A program made the position numbers and the translations under genes. Below are positions 8,779-20,701 of a DNA stretch of 39,496 nucleotides, one piece after another; within the stretch, counting starts at the first letter, position 1, and each line of letters begins with the position of its first letter. Source of the DNA: Arthrobacter sp. Soil764 (GTDB taxonomy: Bacteria > Actinomycetota > Actinomycetes > Actinomycetales > Micrococcaceae); NCBI RefSeq assembly GCF_001428075.1, contig NZ_LMSI01000020.1, positions 590,768 through 630,263 on the forward strand, read 5' to 3'. The notes beneath the pieces are model-generated. The model saw only the letters and a program-made list of their open reading frames with translations, had not been told where the DNA came from and did not search any database.

Positions 8779-10140
8779 ATGGAACTTACCGCAGGTCACG
8801 TTTGGGTCATGGTGGCGGCAGCCCTTGTGCTGTTCATGACACCCGGTCTGGCATTTTTCTACGGCGGCATGACCCGCGCCAAGGCAGCCCTGAACATGAT
8901 GATGATGAGCTTCATCTCCATCGGCATGGTGGGCGTTGTCTGGGTGCTGTGGGGCGCCTCCATGAGCTCCGGTGAAGGATTCCTGGAAATCGTGGGCAAC
9001 CCGTTCGCCACGTTCGGCCTGGAGGGCATCACCACCCCTGACGGCCTGATCAAGGTGGGCTACGCCGCCACCTTCGCCATCATTACGGTTGCGTTGATCA
9101 GCGGCGCCATCGCCGACCGCGCCAAGTTCGGCGCCTGGTCCGTCTTCGTCCCCGTGTGGGTCACCCTGGTGTACTGCCCGCTGGCCTACATGGTGTGGGG
9201 CGGCGGTCTCTTCGGCCCAGAAGGAGCCATCGGCAAGGCCCTCGGCCCCGCCATCGACTTCGCCGGCGGTACCGTGGTCCACATCAACGCAGGTGTGGCA
9301 GCGCTCGTCCTCGTCCTGATCATCGGCAACCGCAAGGGCTTCGGCAAGGACCCGAACCACCGCCCGCACAACATCCCGTTCGTCATGCTCGGCGCGGCCA
9401 TCCTCTGGTTCGGCTGGTTCGGCTTCAACGGCGGCGCGGCCACCACCGCCGAACAGGGCGGCCTGATCTGGATCAACACCCTCGCAGCCCCGGCGGCGGC
9501 CATGCTCGGCTGGCTGGTCACCGAACGCATCCGCGACGGCCACCCCACCTCCCTGGGCGCAGCCTCCGGTGTTGTTGCGGGCCTCGTCGCCATCACCCCC
9601 GCCTGCGCCAACGTCAGCCCGGTCGGAGCCCTCGGCCTCGGCGTGGTGGCCGGTGTAGCCTCCGCCCTGGCAGTCGGCCTCAAGTTCCGCTGGGGCTTTG
9701 ATGACTCGCTGGACGTGGTCGGCGTCCACCTGGTTTCGGGCATTATCGGCACCGTGGCCCTGGGCTTCATCGCACTGCCCACGGACGGTGTCGGCGGCGG
9801 ACTCTTCTACGGCGGCGGACTGACCCAGCTCTGGGCGCAGCTCGCGGCAGCCGGCATCGCCATCGCATACTCCGCGGTCCTGACGGCCATCATTGCGCTG
9901 GCCATCCACAAGACCATGGGCTTCCGGGTTTCGCAGGAACAGGAAACGGTGGGTGTGGACCTCAGCCTGCACGCCGAGACTGCCTACGAGTTCGGCCTGA
10001 GCGGCCACGGCGGAAGCTTCCAGCCGCTGCACGACATGATCACGGGCAAGGGCCAGGGCGAGCCGCACGAGCCGGTCCAGGCAGCGCCGGGTGCACAGAA
10101 GTCACAGTCAGCAACAGGTAAGGAAAGCGTGGGGGCATGA
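8779..10140 (+). CDS. amtB: Ammonium transporter Amt
   Basis: 453-aa Amt/MEP/Rh family channel, normal length, with about 11 hydrophobic segments. Visible family motifs are FFYGGMTRAKAALNMMMMSF near the start, the pore-lining His in VVHINAGVAALV, GWFGFNGG, and the second pore His in VGVHLVSGIIGT. The charged C-terminal tail is cytoplasmic and should contact GlnK. It moves ammonium/ammonia across the membrane under nitrogen limitation. The start is ATG at 8779 with AGAGGA 8 nt upstream. Its stop overlaps the glnK start in ATGA, so the two are one operon. glnD, often third in actinobacteria, is absent; a hairpin and an opposing zwf follow. Confidence 0.96.
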   Translation: MELTAGHVWVMVAAALVLFMTPGLAFFYGGMTRAKAALNMMMMSFISIGMVGVVWVLWGASMSSGEGFLEIVGNPFATFGLEGITTPDGLIKVGYAATFAIITVALISGAIADRAKFGAWSVFVPVWVTLVYCPLAYMVWGGGLFGPEGAIGKALGPAIDFAGGTVVHINAGVAALVLVLIIGNRKGFGKDPNHRPHNIPFVMLGAAILWFGWFGFNGGAATTAEQGGLIWINTLAAPAAAMLGWLVTERIRDGHPTSLGAASGVVAGLVAITPACANVSPVGALGLGVVAGVASALAVGLKFRWGFDDSLDVVGVHLVSGIIGTVALGFIALPTDGVGGGLFYGGGLTQLWAQLAAAGIAIAYSAVLTAIIALAIHKTMGFRVSQEQETVGVDLSLHAETAYEFGLSGHGGSFQPLHDMITGKGQGEPHEPVQAAPGAQKSQSATGKESVGA

Positions 10141-10475
10141 GACTGATTACTGCAATCATCAGGCCGGAAAAGCTCGAAACCGTCAGGGAAGGACTGGAAG
10201 CCTACGGCGTCCAGGGCCTCACCGTCAGCGCCGCCAGCGGATACGGGCGGCAGCGCGGCTACACCGAGGTCTACCGCGGAGCCGAATACAACGTGGACCT
10301 CCTGCCCAAGATCCGGGTGGAAGTCCTTGCCACGGACGAGCAGGCCGACGACATCCTGGACGTGATCATTGCCAGCTCCAATACCGGCAGGGCCGGGGAC
10401 GGCAAGGTCTGGACCATGGATGTCCATGAAGCAGTAAGGGTCCGGACCGGGGAGCGCGGAGTGGCCGCCATCTAG
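10137..10475 (+). CDS. glnK: PII nitrogen regulatory protein GlnK
   Basis: 112-aa PII protein of standard length. The T-loop reads GRQRGYTEVYRGAEYNVD, with Tyr46 and Tyr51; Tyr51 is the residue modified (adenylylated in actinobacteria) by GlnD. GDGKVWTMDV and VRTGERG are the B- and C-loop nucleotide-binding motifs. PII trimers bind ATP/ADP and 2-oxoglutarate and block the Amt pore when nitrogen is plentiful. Overlap with amtB by 4 nt implies translational coupling. The gene ends 18 nt before a long hairpin. Confidence 0.96.
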   Translation: MRLITAIIRPEKLETVREGLEAYGVQGLTVSAASGYGRQRGYTEVYRGAEYNVDLLPKIRVEVLATDEQADDILDVIIASSNTGRAGDGKVWTMDVHEAVRVRTGERGVAAI

Positions 10476-10492
10476 CCAGGACCCACATGCGG

Positions 10493-10548
10493 AACGGCAG
10501 ACGGGACGGGCGGGAACCGAAAGGTTCCTGCCCGTCCCGTCTGTCGTT
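10493..10548. terminator. 26-bp hairpin between glnK and the opposing zwf
   Basis: Arms 10493-10518 and 10523-10548 pair over 26 positions (two G-U wobbles on the plus strand) around a GAAA tetraloop. It lies between two converging genes, so it probably stops or insulates transcription from both sides, although no U-tract follows on either strand. Confidence 0.65.
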
Positions 10549-10581
10549 AAAGGTGCCCTTGCCGCCCGGGCCGGGGGCTGC

Positions 10582-11985
10582 TCAGCCCTTGCGCCGGTTG
10601 GTGGGCCATGATGCCGGGCCGGCCGAACCGGCGTCGTACTCTTCAAGCGGGACATCCCCTTGCTCCCACGCCTTGAGCACCGGCTCGACGATCCGCCAGC
10701 AGTCCTCCGCGGTGTCACTGCGGACGGACAGCAACGGGTCGCCGGTCAGCACGCCCTCCAGCACTTCGCCGTACGGCAGGAGGTCGGATGCACTCAGTTC
10801 CGCTTCCAGGGACACACGGCCCAGGCTGAAGATGTTCCCGGGGCCGTTGACGTCGACGTCGAACTCCAGCGTGTCCGGGCCGAATCCGATCCGGAGCTGG
10901 TTGGGGGAGTCCACGCCGGTGAAGCCCTGGGGCAGGTGAGGCACCGGCAGAAAGGTGACCACCGCTTCCTTGCGTTTGTCCCCCAGGGCCTTGCCCGAGC
11001 GGAGGATGAAGGGCACGCCCTGCCAGCGCCAGTTGTCGATGCCCACCTGGATTTCGGCGAGTGTTTCCGTTTCCCGTCCGGGGTCCACGCCTTCCTCCCT
11101 GGCATAGTCGGGGACGTCCTTGCCTGCCACTGAACCGGCCGTGTAGCGCGCCCTGCGCGTTGATTCGGTGAAGGGGGCTTTGACGCTGCTGGCCCGCAGG
11201 ACGGTGGAGACGGCGTCGCGGAGGTCGCGCTCGCCGATGGTGGCCGGGGGTTCGATGGCCATGATCGCCATGACCTGCAGGAGGTGGCTCTGGATCATGT
11301 CGCGGAGGGCCCCGGCGCCGTCGTAGTAGCGCGCGCGGCCCTCCAGGGCCAGGTCCTCGTCAAAGAAGATCTCCACCTTCTCCACGTGCTGCCGGTTCCA
11401 CACCGGCTCCAGGAAGTTGTTGGCGAACCGCAGGCCCAGGATGTTCAGGACTGTGGCCTTGCCCAGGAAGTGGTCCACCCGGTGGATGTGGTCCTCGGGG
11501 ACAAGCCGGGCCAAAGTCCGGTTGAGGGACCGTGCGGATTCCTCGCTGGAGCCGAAGGGCTTTTCCATCACCAGGCGCGTGCCTTCCGGAACCTCCTCCG
11601 GCTGGAGCGTTTCGCAGGCCGCCTGGCTGATCCTGGGCGGCAACGCAAAGTAGACCGCCACCGGGCCTTCCAGTCCCTTGAGCAGGGCTGCGAGGGCACC
11701 CTTGGCCGTGACGTCCACCTGGTGGTACACGGTCTCCTTTTGCAGCAGCTCGAGGGAGTCCTTCCCCGGCCTGTCCGCTGCGCCCGCTGCAGCCCCGAAC
11801 GATGACTGGACCCGCTCCCGCCATTGTTCCGGCGTCCACGGATCCGAACCGGCACCCACCAGGGTGAGGCCCTCCGCACGGCCTGCCGCGACCAGCCGCG
11901 CCAGGCCCGGCAGCAGGAGCCGGCCGGTGAGGTCGCCCGAGGCACCGAGGATGAGCAGGGTCTTCACTGTTGTTTGGCTCGTCAT
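10582..11985 (-). CDS. zwf: Glucose-6-phosphate 1-dehydrogenase family protein
   Basis: 467 aa, a little short for the family (about 490-510). The N-terminal Rossmann motif is LLILGASGDLTGRLLLP. Then come VMEKPFG, the substrate-binding/active-site RVDHFLGKATVLN (DHYLGK in most members, so Tyr to Phe) and MIQSHLLQVMA with the second conserved His. It oxidises glucose 6-phosphate to 6-phosphogluconolactone, supplying NADPH. The gene stands alone, not with tal/tkt/opcA as the main actinobacterial zwf usually does. It is therefore likely a second copy, possibly with a different cofactor or sugar preference (inference). It is divergent from ffh across 84 nt. Confidence 0.88.
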   Translation of the reverse strand: MTSQTTVKTLLILGASGDLTGRLLLPGLARLVAAGRAEGLTLVGAGSDPWTPEQWRERVQSSFGAAAGAADRPGKDSLELLQKETVYHQVDVTAKGALAALLKGLEGPVAVYFALPPRISQAACETLQPEEVPEGTRLVMEKPFGSSEESARSLNRTLARLVPEDHIHRVDHFLGKATVLNILGLRFANNFLEPVWNRQHVEKVEIFFDEDLALEGRARYYDGAGALRDMIQSHLLQVMAIMAIEPPATIGERDLRDAVSTVLRASSVKAPFTESTRRARYTAGSVAGKDVPDYAREEGVDPGRETETLAEIQVGIDNWRWQGVPFILRSGKALGDKRKEAVVTFLPVPHLPQGFTGVDSPNQLRIGFGPDTLEFDVDVNGPGNIFSLGRVSLEAELSASDLLPYGEVLEGVLTGDPLLSVRSDTAEDCWRIVEPVLKAWEQGDVPLEEYDAGSAGPASWPTNRRKG

Positions 11986-12069
11986 TTTGCCAGCATGCCA
12001 CCTACCGTGCCTGACTTGATACCCTAGATAGTCGAGTCCCGATCATCCACTGAAAGAAGTGCACGTCGC

Positions 12070-13653
12070 GTGTTCAATTCACTCTCTGACCGGTTGACAG
12101 CAACCTTCAAGAATCTCCGCGGTAAAGGCAGGCTCACCGAGGCCGACGTCGATGCCACCGTTCGGGAGATCCGCCGCGCCCTTCTGGACGCCGATGTTGC
12201 CGTTCCCGTGGTGCGTGAGTTCACTGGCCGGGTCCGTGAACGCGCGCTGGGTGCCGAGGTCTCGGCTGCACTGAACCCCAGCCAGCAGATCGTCAAGATC
12301 GTCAACGAGGAACTCCAGGAGATCCTCGGCGGCGAAACCCGGCGGATCCGGCTGGCCAAGAACGGGCCCACCGTCATCATGCTCGCCGGCCTCCAGGGTG
12401 CCGGCAAGACCACCCTGGCCGGCAAGCTGTCCAAGTGGCTGAAGGCCCAGGGCCACAGCCCCATGCTGGTGGCCTGTGACCTGCAGCGCCCCAACGCCGT
12501 CACCCAGCTCCAGGTGGTGGGCCAGCGCGCCAACGTGCCTGTCTTCGCCCCGCACCCCGGAGCCACCTCCACCGAGCTGGACCAGCCCGCAGGCGACCCC
12601 GTCGCCGTCGCCCGTGCCGGCGTCGAGGAAGCACGCCAGAAGCTGCACGATGTCGTCATCGTCGACACGGCCGGCCGCCTGGGCGTGGACGCCGACATGA
12701 TGGAACAGGCGCGCCAGATCCGCCGGGCCATCGTGCCCAACGAAGTGCTGTTCGTCATCGATTCGATGATCGGCCAGGACGCCGTGAACACGGCGCTTGC
12801 CTTCGATGAAGGCGTGAACTTCACCGGCATCGTGCTGTCCAAGCTCGACGGCGACGCCCGCGGCGGTGCCGCGCTTTCGGTCGCGTCGGTCACCGGCAAG
12901 CCGGTCATGTTCGCCTCCACCGGCGAAGGTTTGGATGATTTCGAACTCTTCCACCCGGACCGGATGGCTTCCCGCATCCTGGACATGGGCGACATCCTCA
13001 CGCTCATCGAACAGGCCGAAAAGGCCTGGGACAAGGATGAAGCCGCCCGGATGGCGAAGAAGTTCGCCGACCAGGAAGACTTCACCCTCGAGGACTTCCT
13101 GGCCCAGATGCAGCAGATCCGCAACATGGGCTCCATGAAGAAGATGCTCATGATGATGCCGGGTGCACAGAACATCCGGCAGCAGCTGGAGCAGTTCGAC
13201 GAGCGCGAGATCGACCGCGTCGAGGCAATCGTCCGCTCCATGACACCGCACGAGCGGCTTGCACCGAAGATCATCAACGGCTCACGGCGGGCCCGCATCG
13301 CCCGCGGCTCCGGCGTCCACGTCTCCGAGGTCAACGGCCTCCTGGAGCGCTTCGCCCAAGCCCAGAAGATGATGAAGAAGATGGCCCAGGGCGGCATGCC
13401 GGGAATGCCCGGGATGCCCGGGCTGCCCGGTGCCGGCGGCGGTGCACGGAAGAACGCCAAGAACGCGCCCAAGAAGAAGGCCAAGTCCGGCAACCCGGCC
13501 AAGGCTGCCCAAGAGCGCAAGGAAGCCGAAGCCCGCCGTGCCAACGCTGCGAAGGCACTGCCCACCGGCGCCGCCTTCGGCCAGCAGGGCGGCGACTTCG
13601 ATCCGTCCCAGCTGAACCTTCCCAAGGGCTTCGACAAGTTCCTCGGCAAATAA
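12070..13653 (+). CDS. ffh: Signal recognition particle protein Ffh
   Basis: 527-aa SRP54 GTPase. The N domain spans residues 1-95. The G domain has LAGLQGAGKTTLAGKLS near residue 105, VDTAGRLG and SKLDGDARGG. The M domain (about 300-440) is Met-rich, with runs such as MGSMKKMLMMMPG that bind signal peptides and 4.5S RNA. The C-terminal tail has a GMPGMPGMPGLPG repeat followed by a Lys/Ala-rich stretch, making it longer than the E. coli protein (453 aa). The start is GTG at 12070. It works with FtsY (6067) in co-translational membrane targeting. No 4.5S RNA gene was recognised nearby. Confidence 0.97.
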   Translation: MFNSLSDRLTATFKNLRGKGRLTEADVDATVREIRRALLDADVAVPVVREFTGRVRERALGAEVSAALNPSQQIVKIVNEELQEILGGETRRIRLAKNGPTVIMLAGLQGAGKTTLAGKLSKWLKAQGHSPMLVACDLQRPNAVTQLQVVGQRANVPVFAPHPGATSTELDQPAGDPVAVARAGVEEARQKLHDVVIVDTAGRLGVDADMMEQARQIRRAIVPNEVLFVIDSMIGQDAVNTALAFDEGVNFTGIVLSKLDGDARGGAALSVASVTGKPVMFASTGEGLDDFELFHPDRMASRILDMGDILTLIEQAEKAWDKDEAARMAKKFADQEDFTLEDFLAQMQQIRNMGSMKKMLMMMPGAQNIRQQLEQFDEREIDRVEAIVRSMTPHERLAPKIINGSRRARIARGSGVHVSEVNGLLERFAQAQKMMKKMAQGGMPGMPGMPGLPGAGGGARKNAKNAPKKKAKSGNPAKAAQERKEAEARRANAAKALPTGAAFGQQGGDFDPSQLNLPKGFDKFLGK

Positions 13654-13670
13654 GCACACCCGGCCCAACT

Positions 13671-13722
13671 AAGTAGCAGCAGATGTCGTTATGAAGGCTC
13701 AAAACGACATCTGCTGCTACTT
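13671..13722. repeat. 20-bp perfect inverted repeat (REP/MITE-like hairpin)
   Basis: Arms AAGTAGCAGCAGATGTCGTT (13671-13690) and its exact complement (13703-13722) flank ATGAAGGCTCAA, which itself pairs TGA/TCA around AGGC. The symmetry runs outward through CCCAnnT to about 27 nt per arm with two mismatches. The A+T-richer composition and length are unlike the terminators in this window, and no U-tract follows. It may be a dispersed palindromic repeat or serve as ffh's 3' end. Confidence 0.75.
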
Positions 13723-13758
13723 ACATGGGATGTCAGCGCCGTGGAATAGGGTTGGGAC

Positions 13759-17581
<3,823 letters not shown>

Positions 17582-17599
17582 GCAGAATGAGCCCGGCAC

Positions 17600-17635
17600 T
17601 TGGAATAAATTGAAGCTTCAAGTAATTTTAATGTG
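17600..17635 (+). promoter_or_regulatory. Promoter region with 12-bp perfect palindrome ahead of the VOC gene
   Basis: TTGAAGCTTCAA at 17610-17621 is a perfect palindrome within an A+T-rich stretch rare in this genome. A possible -35 TTGGAA (17600-17605) lies 17 nt before TAATTT (17623-17628), so the palindrome would fill the spacer. This is the geometry of a repressor site. Dimeric MarR/PadR-type regulators often bind such sites near VOC/dioxygenase genes; the regulator is not in this window. Confidence 0.5.
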
Positions 17636-17680
17636 TGACAGGCCGCCAACGGGACGGCCTCCAATACAAGGAGCCTTCAC

Positions 17681-18556
17681 ATGACCGAAGCAGCCAGCAG
17701 CCAGGACCTTCTTCCTGCCGACCTCGCCATGGGCACAGTAATGCTCAAGGTCGGTGACATGAAGGTCATGACCGACTACTACCAGCGCGCCCTGGGCCTC
17801 GAGGTGGTGGCTGAGCAGGACGGCGGCCTCTACCTTGGCAGGCTCGGCAGGCCGCTGGTCCACCTGGCGCCGGCTCCCGGACTGCACCTTCCCGGCAGGG
17901 GGGAAGCGGGCCTGTTCCACACCGCCCTGTTGTTCGAGGACCAGGCTTCCCTCGCCGCCACCATCGCCACCGCCGCCCAGTACGAGCCCCGCTCCTTCAC
18001 CGGCAGTGCCGACCACCTGGTCAGTGAAGCCTTCTATTTCACCGATCCCGAGGGCAACGGCATTGAACTGTACTGGGACCGGCCCCGCAGCAACTGGTCC
18101 TGGAACGGGACGGACGTGGTGATGGACAGCCTCGCGCTTCCGCCGCAGCGCTACCTGGAGCAGCACCTCACCGAGGAGTCCCTCGAGGGCCAGCGGCAGA
18201 CGTCTGCCGGTGTGGGGCACGTCCACCTGCAGGTGGGAGACGTCCAGACAGCCAGGGATTTCTATGTGGGCACCCTCGGCTTCGAGAAGACGGCAGGCTG
18301 GCATGGGCAGGCACTGTTCGTTTCCGCGGGCCGTTACCACCACCACATGGCCATGAACGTCTGGAACAGCCGCGGCGCCGGCCCCCGAAAAGACTCGCTC
18401 GGGTTGGGCGAGGTGCTCATCGAGGTTCCCTCCGGTGACGACGTCGGGGCGCTGGCTGACCGTCTCAAAGTCGCCGGGGTTGCCGCCCACCACACCGGTG
18501 CGGAGCTCCGGTTCGTGGACCCGTGGCGCAACCGGCTCCGGGTGGCCGTCCGCTGA
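17681..18556 (+). CDS. VOC family protein, catechol-2,3-dioxygenase-like (CatE/YfiE type)
   Basis: 291 aa with two vicinal-oxygen-chelate modules. Residues about 15-140 contain GTVMLKVGDMKVMTDYY, LFHTALLFED and YFTDPEGNGIELYWDRP. Residues about 170-291 contain VGHVHLQVGDVQTARDFY, AGRYHHHMAMNVW and VDPWRNRLRV. Metal-ligand candidates are His in FHTA, VHLQ and YHHH, and Glu in GIELY; the last module ends without the usual Glu. The pattern fits extradiol ring-cleavage dioxygenase relatives acting on catechols or quinones. The start is ATG at 17681 after AAGGAG. It is a single gene with its own promoter. Confidence 0.85.
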   Translation: MTEAASSQDLLPADLAMGTVMLKVGDMKVMTDYYQRALGLEVVAEQDGGLYLGRLGRPLVHLAPAPGLHLPGRGEAGLFHTALLFEDQASLAATIATAAQYEPRSFTGSADHLVSEAFYFTDPEGNGIELYWDRPRSNWSWNGTDVVMDSLALPPQRYLEQHLTEESLEGQRQTSAGVGHVHLQVGDVQTARDFYVGTLGFEKTAGWHGQALFVSAGRYHHHMAMNVWNSRGAGPRKDSLGLGEVLIEVPSGDDVGALADRLKVAGVAAHHTGAELRFVDPWRNRLRVAVR

Positions 18557-18675
18557 CCGGCTCCGCCGGCTCCGGCGTGCGCGGGCGGGTCCGCAACTAC
18601 TAGGCTGATTCCGTACGGCCGGGCTGCAGGCAGCGCCCGGCACGCAGCTCCGTCAACGGAAGAAGGGCACCCGCC

Positions 18676-19131
18676 ATGGGCTTCACCGAGATCTTTGTCG
18701 CCACCCATGACGCCGCGCTGAAACGCGCCGGCATCCTCGATGAAGGAAGCGGCTCTGCGGCGGACAGCGGGCCCGCGGGCCAGGCGGTGCGGATTCAGGG
18801 CATCAGCGATTTCGAAGTCGAACAGTTGGGTGATCTTGCCGGGACTGCGGTACACGCCGGCGGTGCCGACTATGAACTCACCATGGTGGACGTCGCCAGT
18901 GATTCCCTCCTTGCCGTTCCGCCGGCCATGGTCCGCGCCCTGGCTGACCTGCTCTCCTATGAGACCGAAGGCGAAGGCAATGTCCTTGACGACGTCGCTG
19001 AACAGTGGGCCGGCCAGGAGGATATGCCGTTCGGCGCCGCGCAGGCCCGGACCTATGTGCAGCAGGTGGCCGAACTGGCGGCTTCACTCGACGATTCCGA
19101 GCGGACGGGACTGTACGTCTGGTCCGCGTGA
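18676..19131 (+). CDS. Conserved hypothetical protein, 151 aa
   Basis: Acidic soluble protein starting MGFTEIFVATHDAALKRA. It has no signal peptide or membrane segment. It has a central predicted mixed alpha/beta part with QLGDLAGTAV and a C-terminal helix-rich part (RTYVQQVAELAASLDDSERTGLYVW). I do not recognise the family. The beginning and end recall proteins that place a side-chain count or threshold domain next to an immunity-like fold, but that is not strong enough to name. The start is ATG at 18676 with GGAAGAAGGG upstream. Codon use matches its neighbours, so it is a real gene, between the VOC gene and the rpsP promoter. Confidence 0.75.
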   Translation: MGFTEIFVATHDAALKRAGILDEGSGSAADSGPAGQAVRIQGISDFEVEQLGDLAGTAVHAGGADYELTMVDVASDSLLAVPPAMVRALADLLSYETEGEGNVLDDVAEQWAGQEDMPFGAAQARTYVQQVAELAASLDDSERTGLYVWSA

Positions 19132-19203
19132 CCGGGTGATGCCGGTTTGGGTACCCTGCAGTGCGCCAGGGGCGGGCTGCGGCAGCCGGCGTGGCGCGCC
19201 AAG

Positions 19204-19232
19204 TCGAAATAACAGCGCTCATCTGGCACAAT
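19204..19232 (+). promoter_or_regulatory. Probable promoter of the rpsP operon
   Basis: TCGAAA (19204-19209) and CACAAT (19227-19232) are separated by 17 nt, each matching the housekeeping sigma consensus at four of six positions. It gives a leader of roughly 125 nt before rpsP, which fits the 234-nt gap after the hypothetical gene. Confidence 0.55.
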
Positions 19233-19365
19233 AAACAGGTACTCGATCTGCGTGGCCCCTCTCTCCGCGTCCGGATCCTGTCCTTCGAACCCGCAAGTAT
19301 GGCCCGCCCCACGGGTGCAGAAAGCCGGGTTCACCCCTTTTTCTGAAACAGGAGTGACCACAAAA

Positions 19366-19788
19366 GTGGCCGTAAAGATTCGCCTTAAGCGCTTCGGCAA
19401 GATGCGCGCCCCGTACTACCGCATCGTCGTCGCGGACTCACGCACCAAGCGTGACGGCCGTGCCATCGAGGAAATCGGCAAGTACCACCCCACCGAAGAG
19501 CCCTCGTACATCGAGGTCAACTCCGAGCGTGCGCAGTACTGGCTCTCCGTCGGCGCCCAGCCGTCCGAGCAGGTTGCCGCGATCCTGAAGATCACCGGTG
19601 ACTGGCAGAAGTTCAAGGGCCTGCCGGGCCAGGAAGGCACCCTCAAGACCAAGGTCGAGAAGGAAGCCTTCGTTGCCCCGGAGAAGGGCTCGGTCATCAT
19701 CCCGGAAGCCATCACCAAGAAGGCCTCCAAGTCTGACGCTGCCGAGGCCCCGGCCGACGCCGAAGCTGAGACCACCGAGGCTGAGTAA
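19366..19788 (+). CDS. rpsP: 30S ribosomal protein S16
   Basis: 140 aa. The first 85 residues are a standard S16 ([30 protein letters not shown] spans the start), followed by an Ala/Glu/Lys-rich acidic tail common in actinobacterial S16. It assembles early on the 5' domain of 16S rRNA. The start is GTG at 19366, with AGGAG 11 nt upstream; the longer open frame upstream is leader. It heads a run with the KH protein, rimM and trmD. Confidence 0.97.
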   Translation: MAVKIRLKRFGKMRAPYYRIVVADSRTKRDGRAIEEIGKYHPTEEPSYIEVNSERAQYWLSVGAQPSEQVAAILKITGDWQKFKGLPGQEGTLKTKVEKEAFVAPEKGSVIIPEAITKKASKSDAAEAPADAEAETTEAE

Positions 19789-19789
19789 A

Positions 19790-20032
19790 TTGCTGGCAGA
19801 AGCGCTGGAACACCTGGTCCGCGGAATCGTCGATTCCCCGGATGACGTCAAGGTCAGCTCCAAGAACAACCGCCGCGGGGATACCCTCGAGGTGCGAGTG
19901 CATCAGGACGACCTGGGACGGGTGATCGGCCGCCAGGGCCGCACGGCCCGCGCATTGCGCACCGTGGTGGCAGCACTGGCCGGCGGCGAACCGGTGAGGG
20001 TCGACGTCGTCGATACCGACCGCCGCCGCTGA
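19790..20032 (+). CDS. khpA: KH-domain RNA-binding protein KhpA
   Basis: 80-aa single KH domain (MLAEALEHLVRGIVDSPDDV at the start), with the GxxG loop in RVIGRQGRTARALR. It binds RNA, usually as a partner of KhpB, and is nearly always encoded between rpsP and rimM in Gram-positives. The start is TTG at 19790, one base after the rpsP stop codon, so translation is coupled. Confidence 0.95.
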   Translation: MLAEALEHLVRGIVDSPDDVKVSSKNNRRGDTLEVRVHQDDLGRVIGRQGRTARALRTVVAALAGGEPVRVDVVDTDRRR

Positions 20033-20055
20033 GCGCTCGGCAGCATTCAGCTTTT

Positions 20056-20091
20056 CTCCGGCCCCTTCACCATCAGGTGGAGGGGCCGGAG
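20056..20091 (+). terminator. 16-bp GC hairpin between khpA and rimM
   Basis: Arms 20056-20071 and 20076-20091 pair completely (one U-G wobble) around ATCA. The sequence after it, TGCTTTGACC, has no real U-tract. It may attenuate rather than end transcription, giving more rpsP-khpA than rimM-trmD message. Confidence 0.5.
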
Positions 20092-20152
20092 TGCTTTGAC
20101 CAACACAGTGCTTTTTCACGAAAACCACCACAACCGGGAAACAGAGGAACAG

Positions 20153-20701
20153 ATGCAGCTTCAGGTGGCACGGATTGGCAAGCCGCACGGCATTCGCGGG
20201 GAAGTCACCGTCCAGGTGCTGACCGACGCTCCGGAGGACCGGTTTGTCCCGGGAACGGAATTCGTGGTTGAACCTGCCGCTTCCGGTCCCTTGACCGTGT
20301 CCAGTGCGCGGTGGAACAAGGACATCCTGCTGCTCGGCTTCGAGGAGGTGGCGGACCGCAACCAGGCCGAAACCCTCCGCGGCGCCAAGCTGTTCATCGA
20401 CACCGAAGAACTGGACGCGGACGATGACGATGAAGGGTGGTACGAGCACGAACTCGTCGGCCTCGAGGCCCGTGTAGGGGCGCGGGTGGTGGGCAAGGTG
20501 ACGGCACTGAACACCATGCCCGTGCAGGACCTGCTCATGGTCACCACCCCGGACGGCAAGGAAATCCTCATCCCATTTGTGGAGCAGATTGTGCCTGAGG
20601 TGAATATCGAGGAAGGTTTCATCCTCCTCACCCCGCCGGACGGCCTCTTCGAACTCAACTCCGACGAAGCCGCCGCCCCTGAACCGGAAGGCACGGATTA
20701 G
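20153..20701 (+). CDS. rimM: Ribosome maturation factor RimM
   Basis: 182 aa. The N-terminal RimM barrel starts MQLQVARIGKPHGIRGEVTV. The PRC-barrel-like second domain has WYEHELVGLEA, MPVQDLLMVT and EILIPFVEQIVPEV. It binds S19 and assists 16S 3' domain assembly. The start is ATG at 20153, with AGAGGA 5 nt upstream; an upstream TTG in the same frame is not RimM-like. Its stop is directly followed by the trmD ATG. Confidence 0.96.
   Translation: MQLQVARIGKPHGIRGEVTVQVLTDAPEDRFVPGTEFVVEPAASGPLTVSSARWNKDILLLGFEEVADRNQAETLRGAKLFIDTEELDADDDDEGWYEHELVGLEARVGARVVGKVTALNTMPVQDLLMVTTPDGKEILIPFVEQIVPEVNIEEGFILLTPPDGLFELNSDEAAAPEPEGTD

Noticed and set aside
12024..13649. 541-aa frame antisense to ffh
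   Set aside because: Ser/Arg-rich low-information translation of a high-GC gene's opposite strand; ffh in the other direction is unambiguous.
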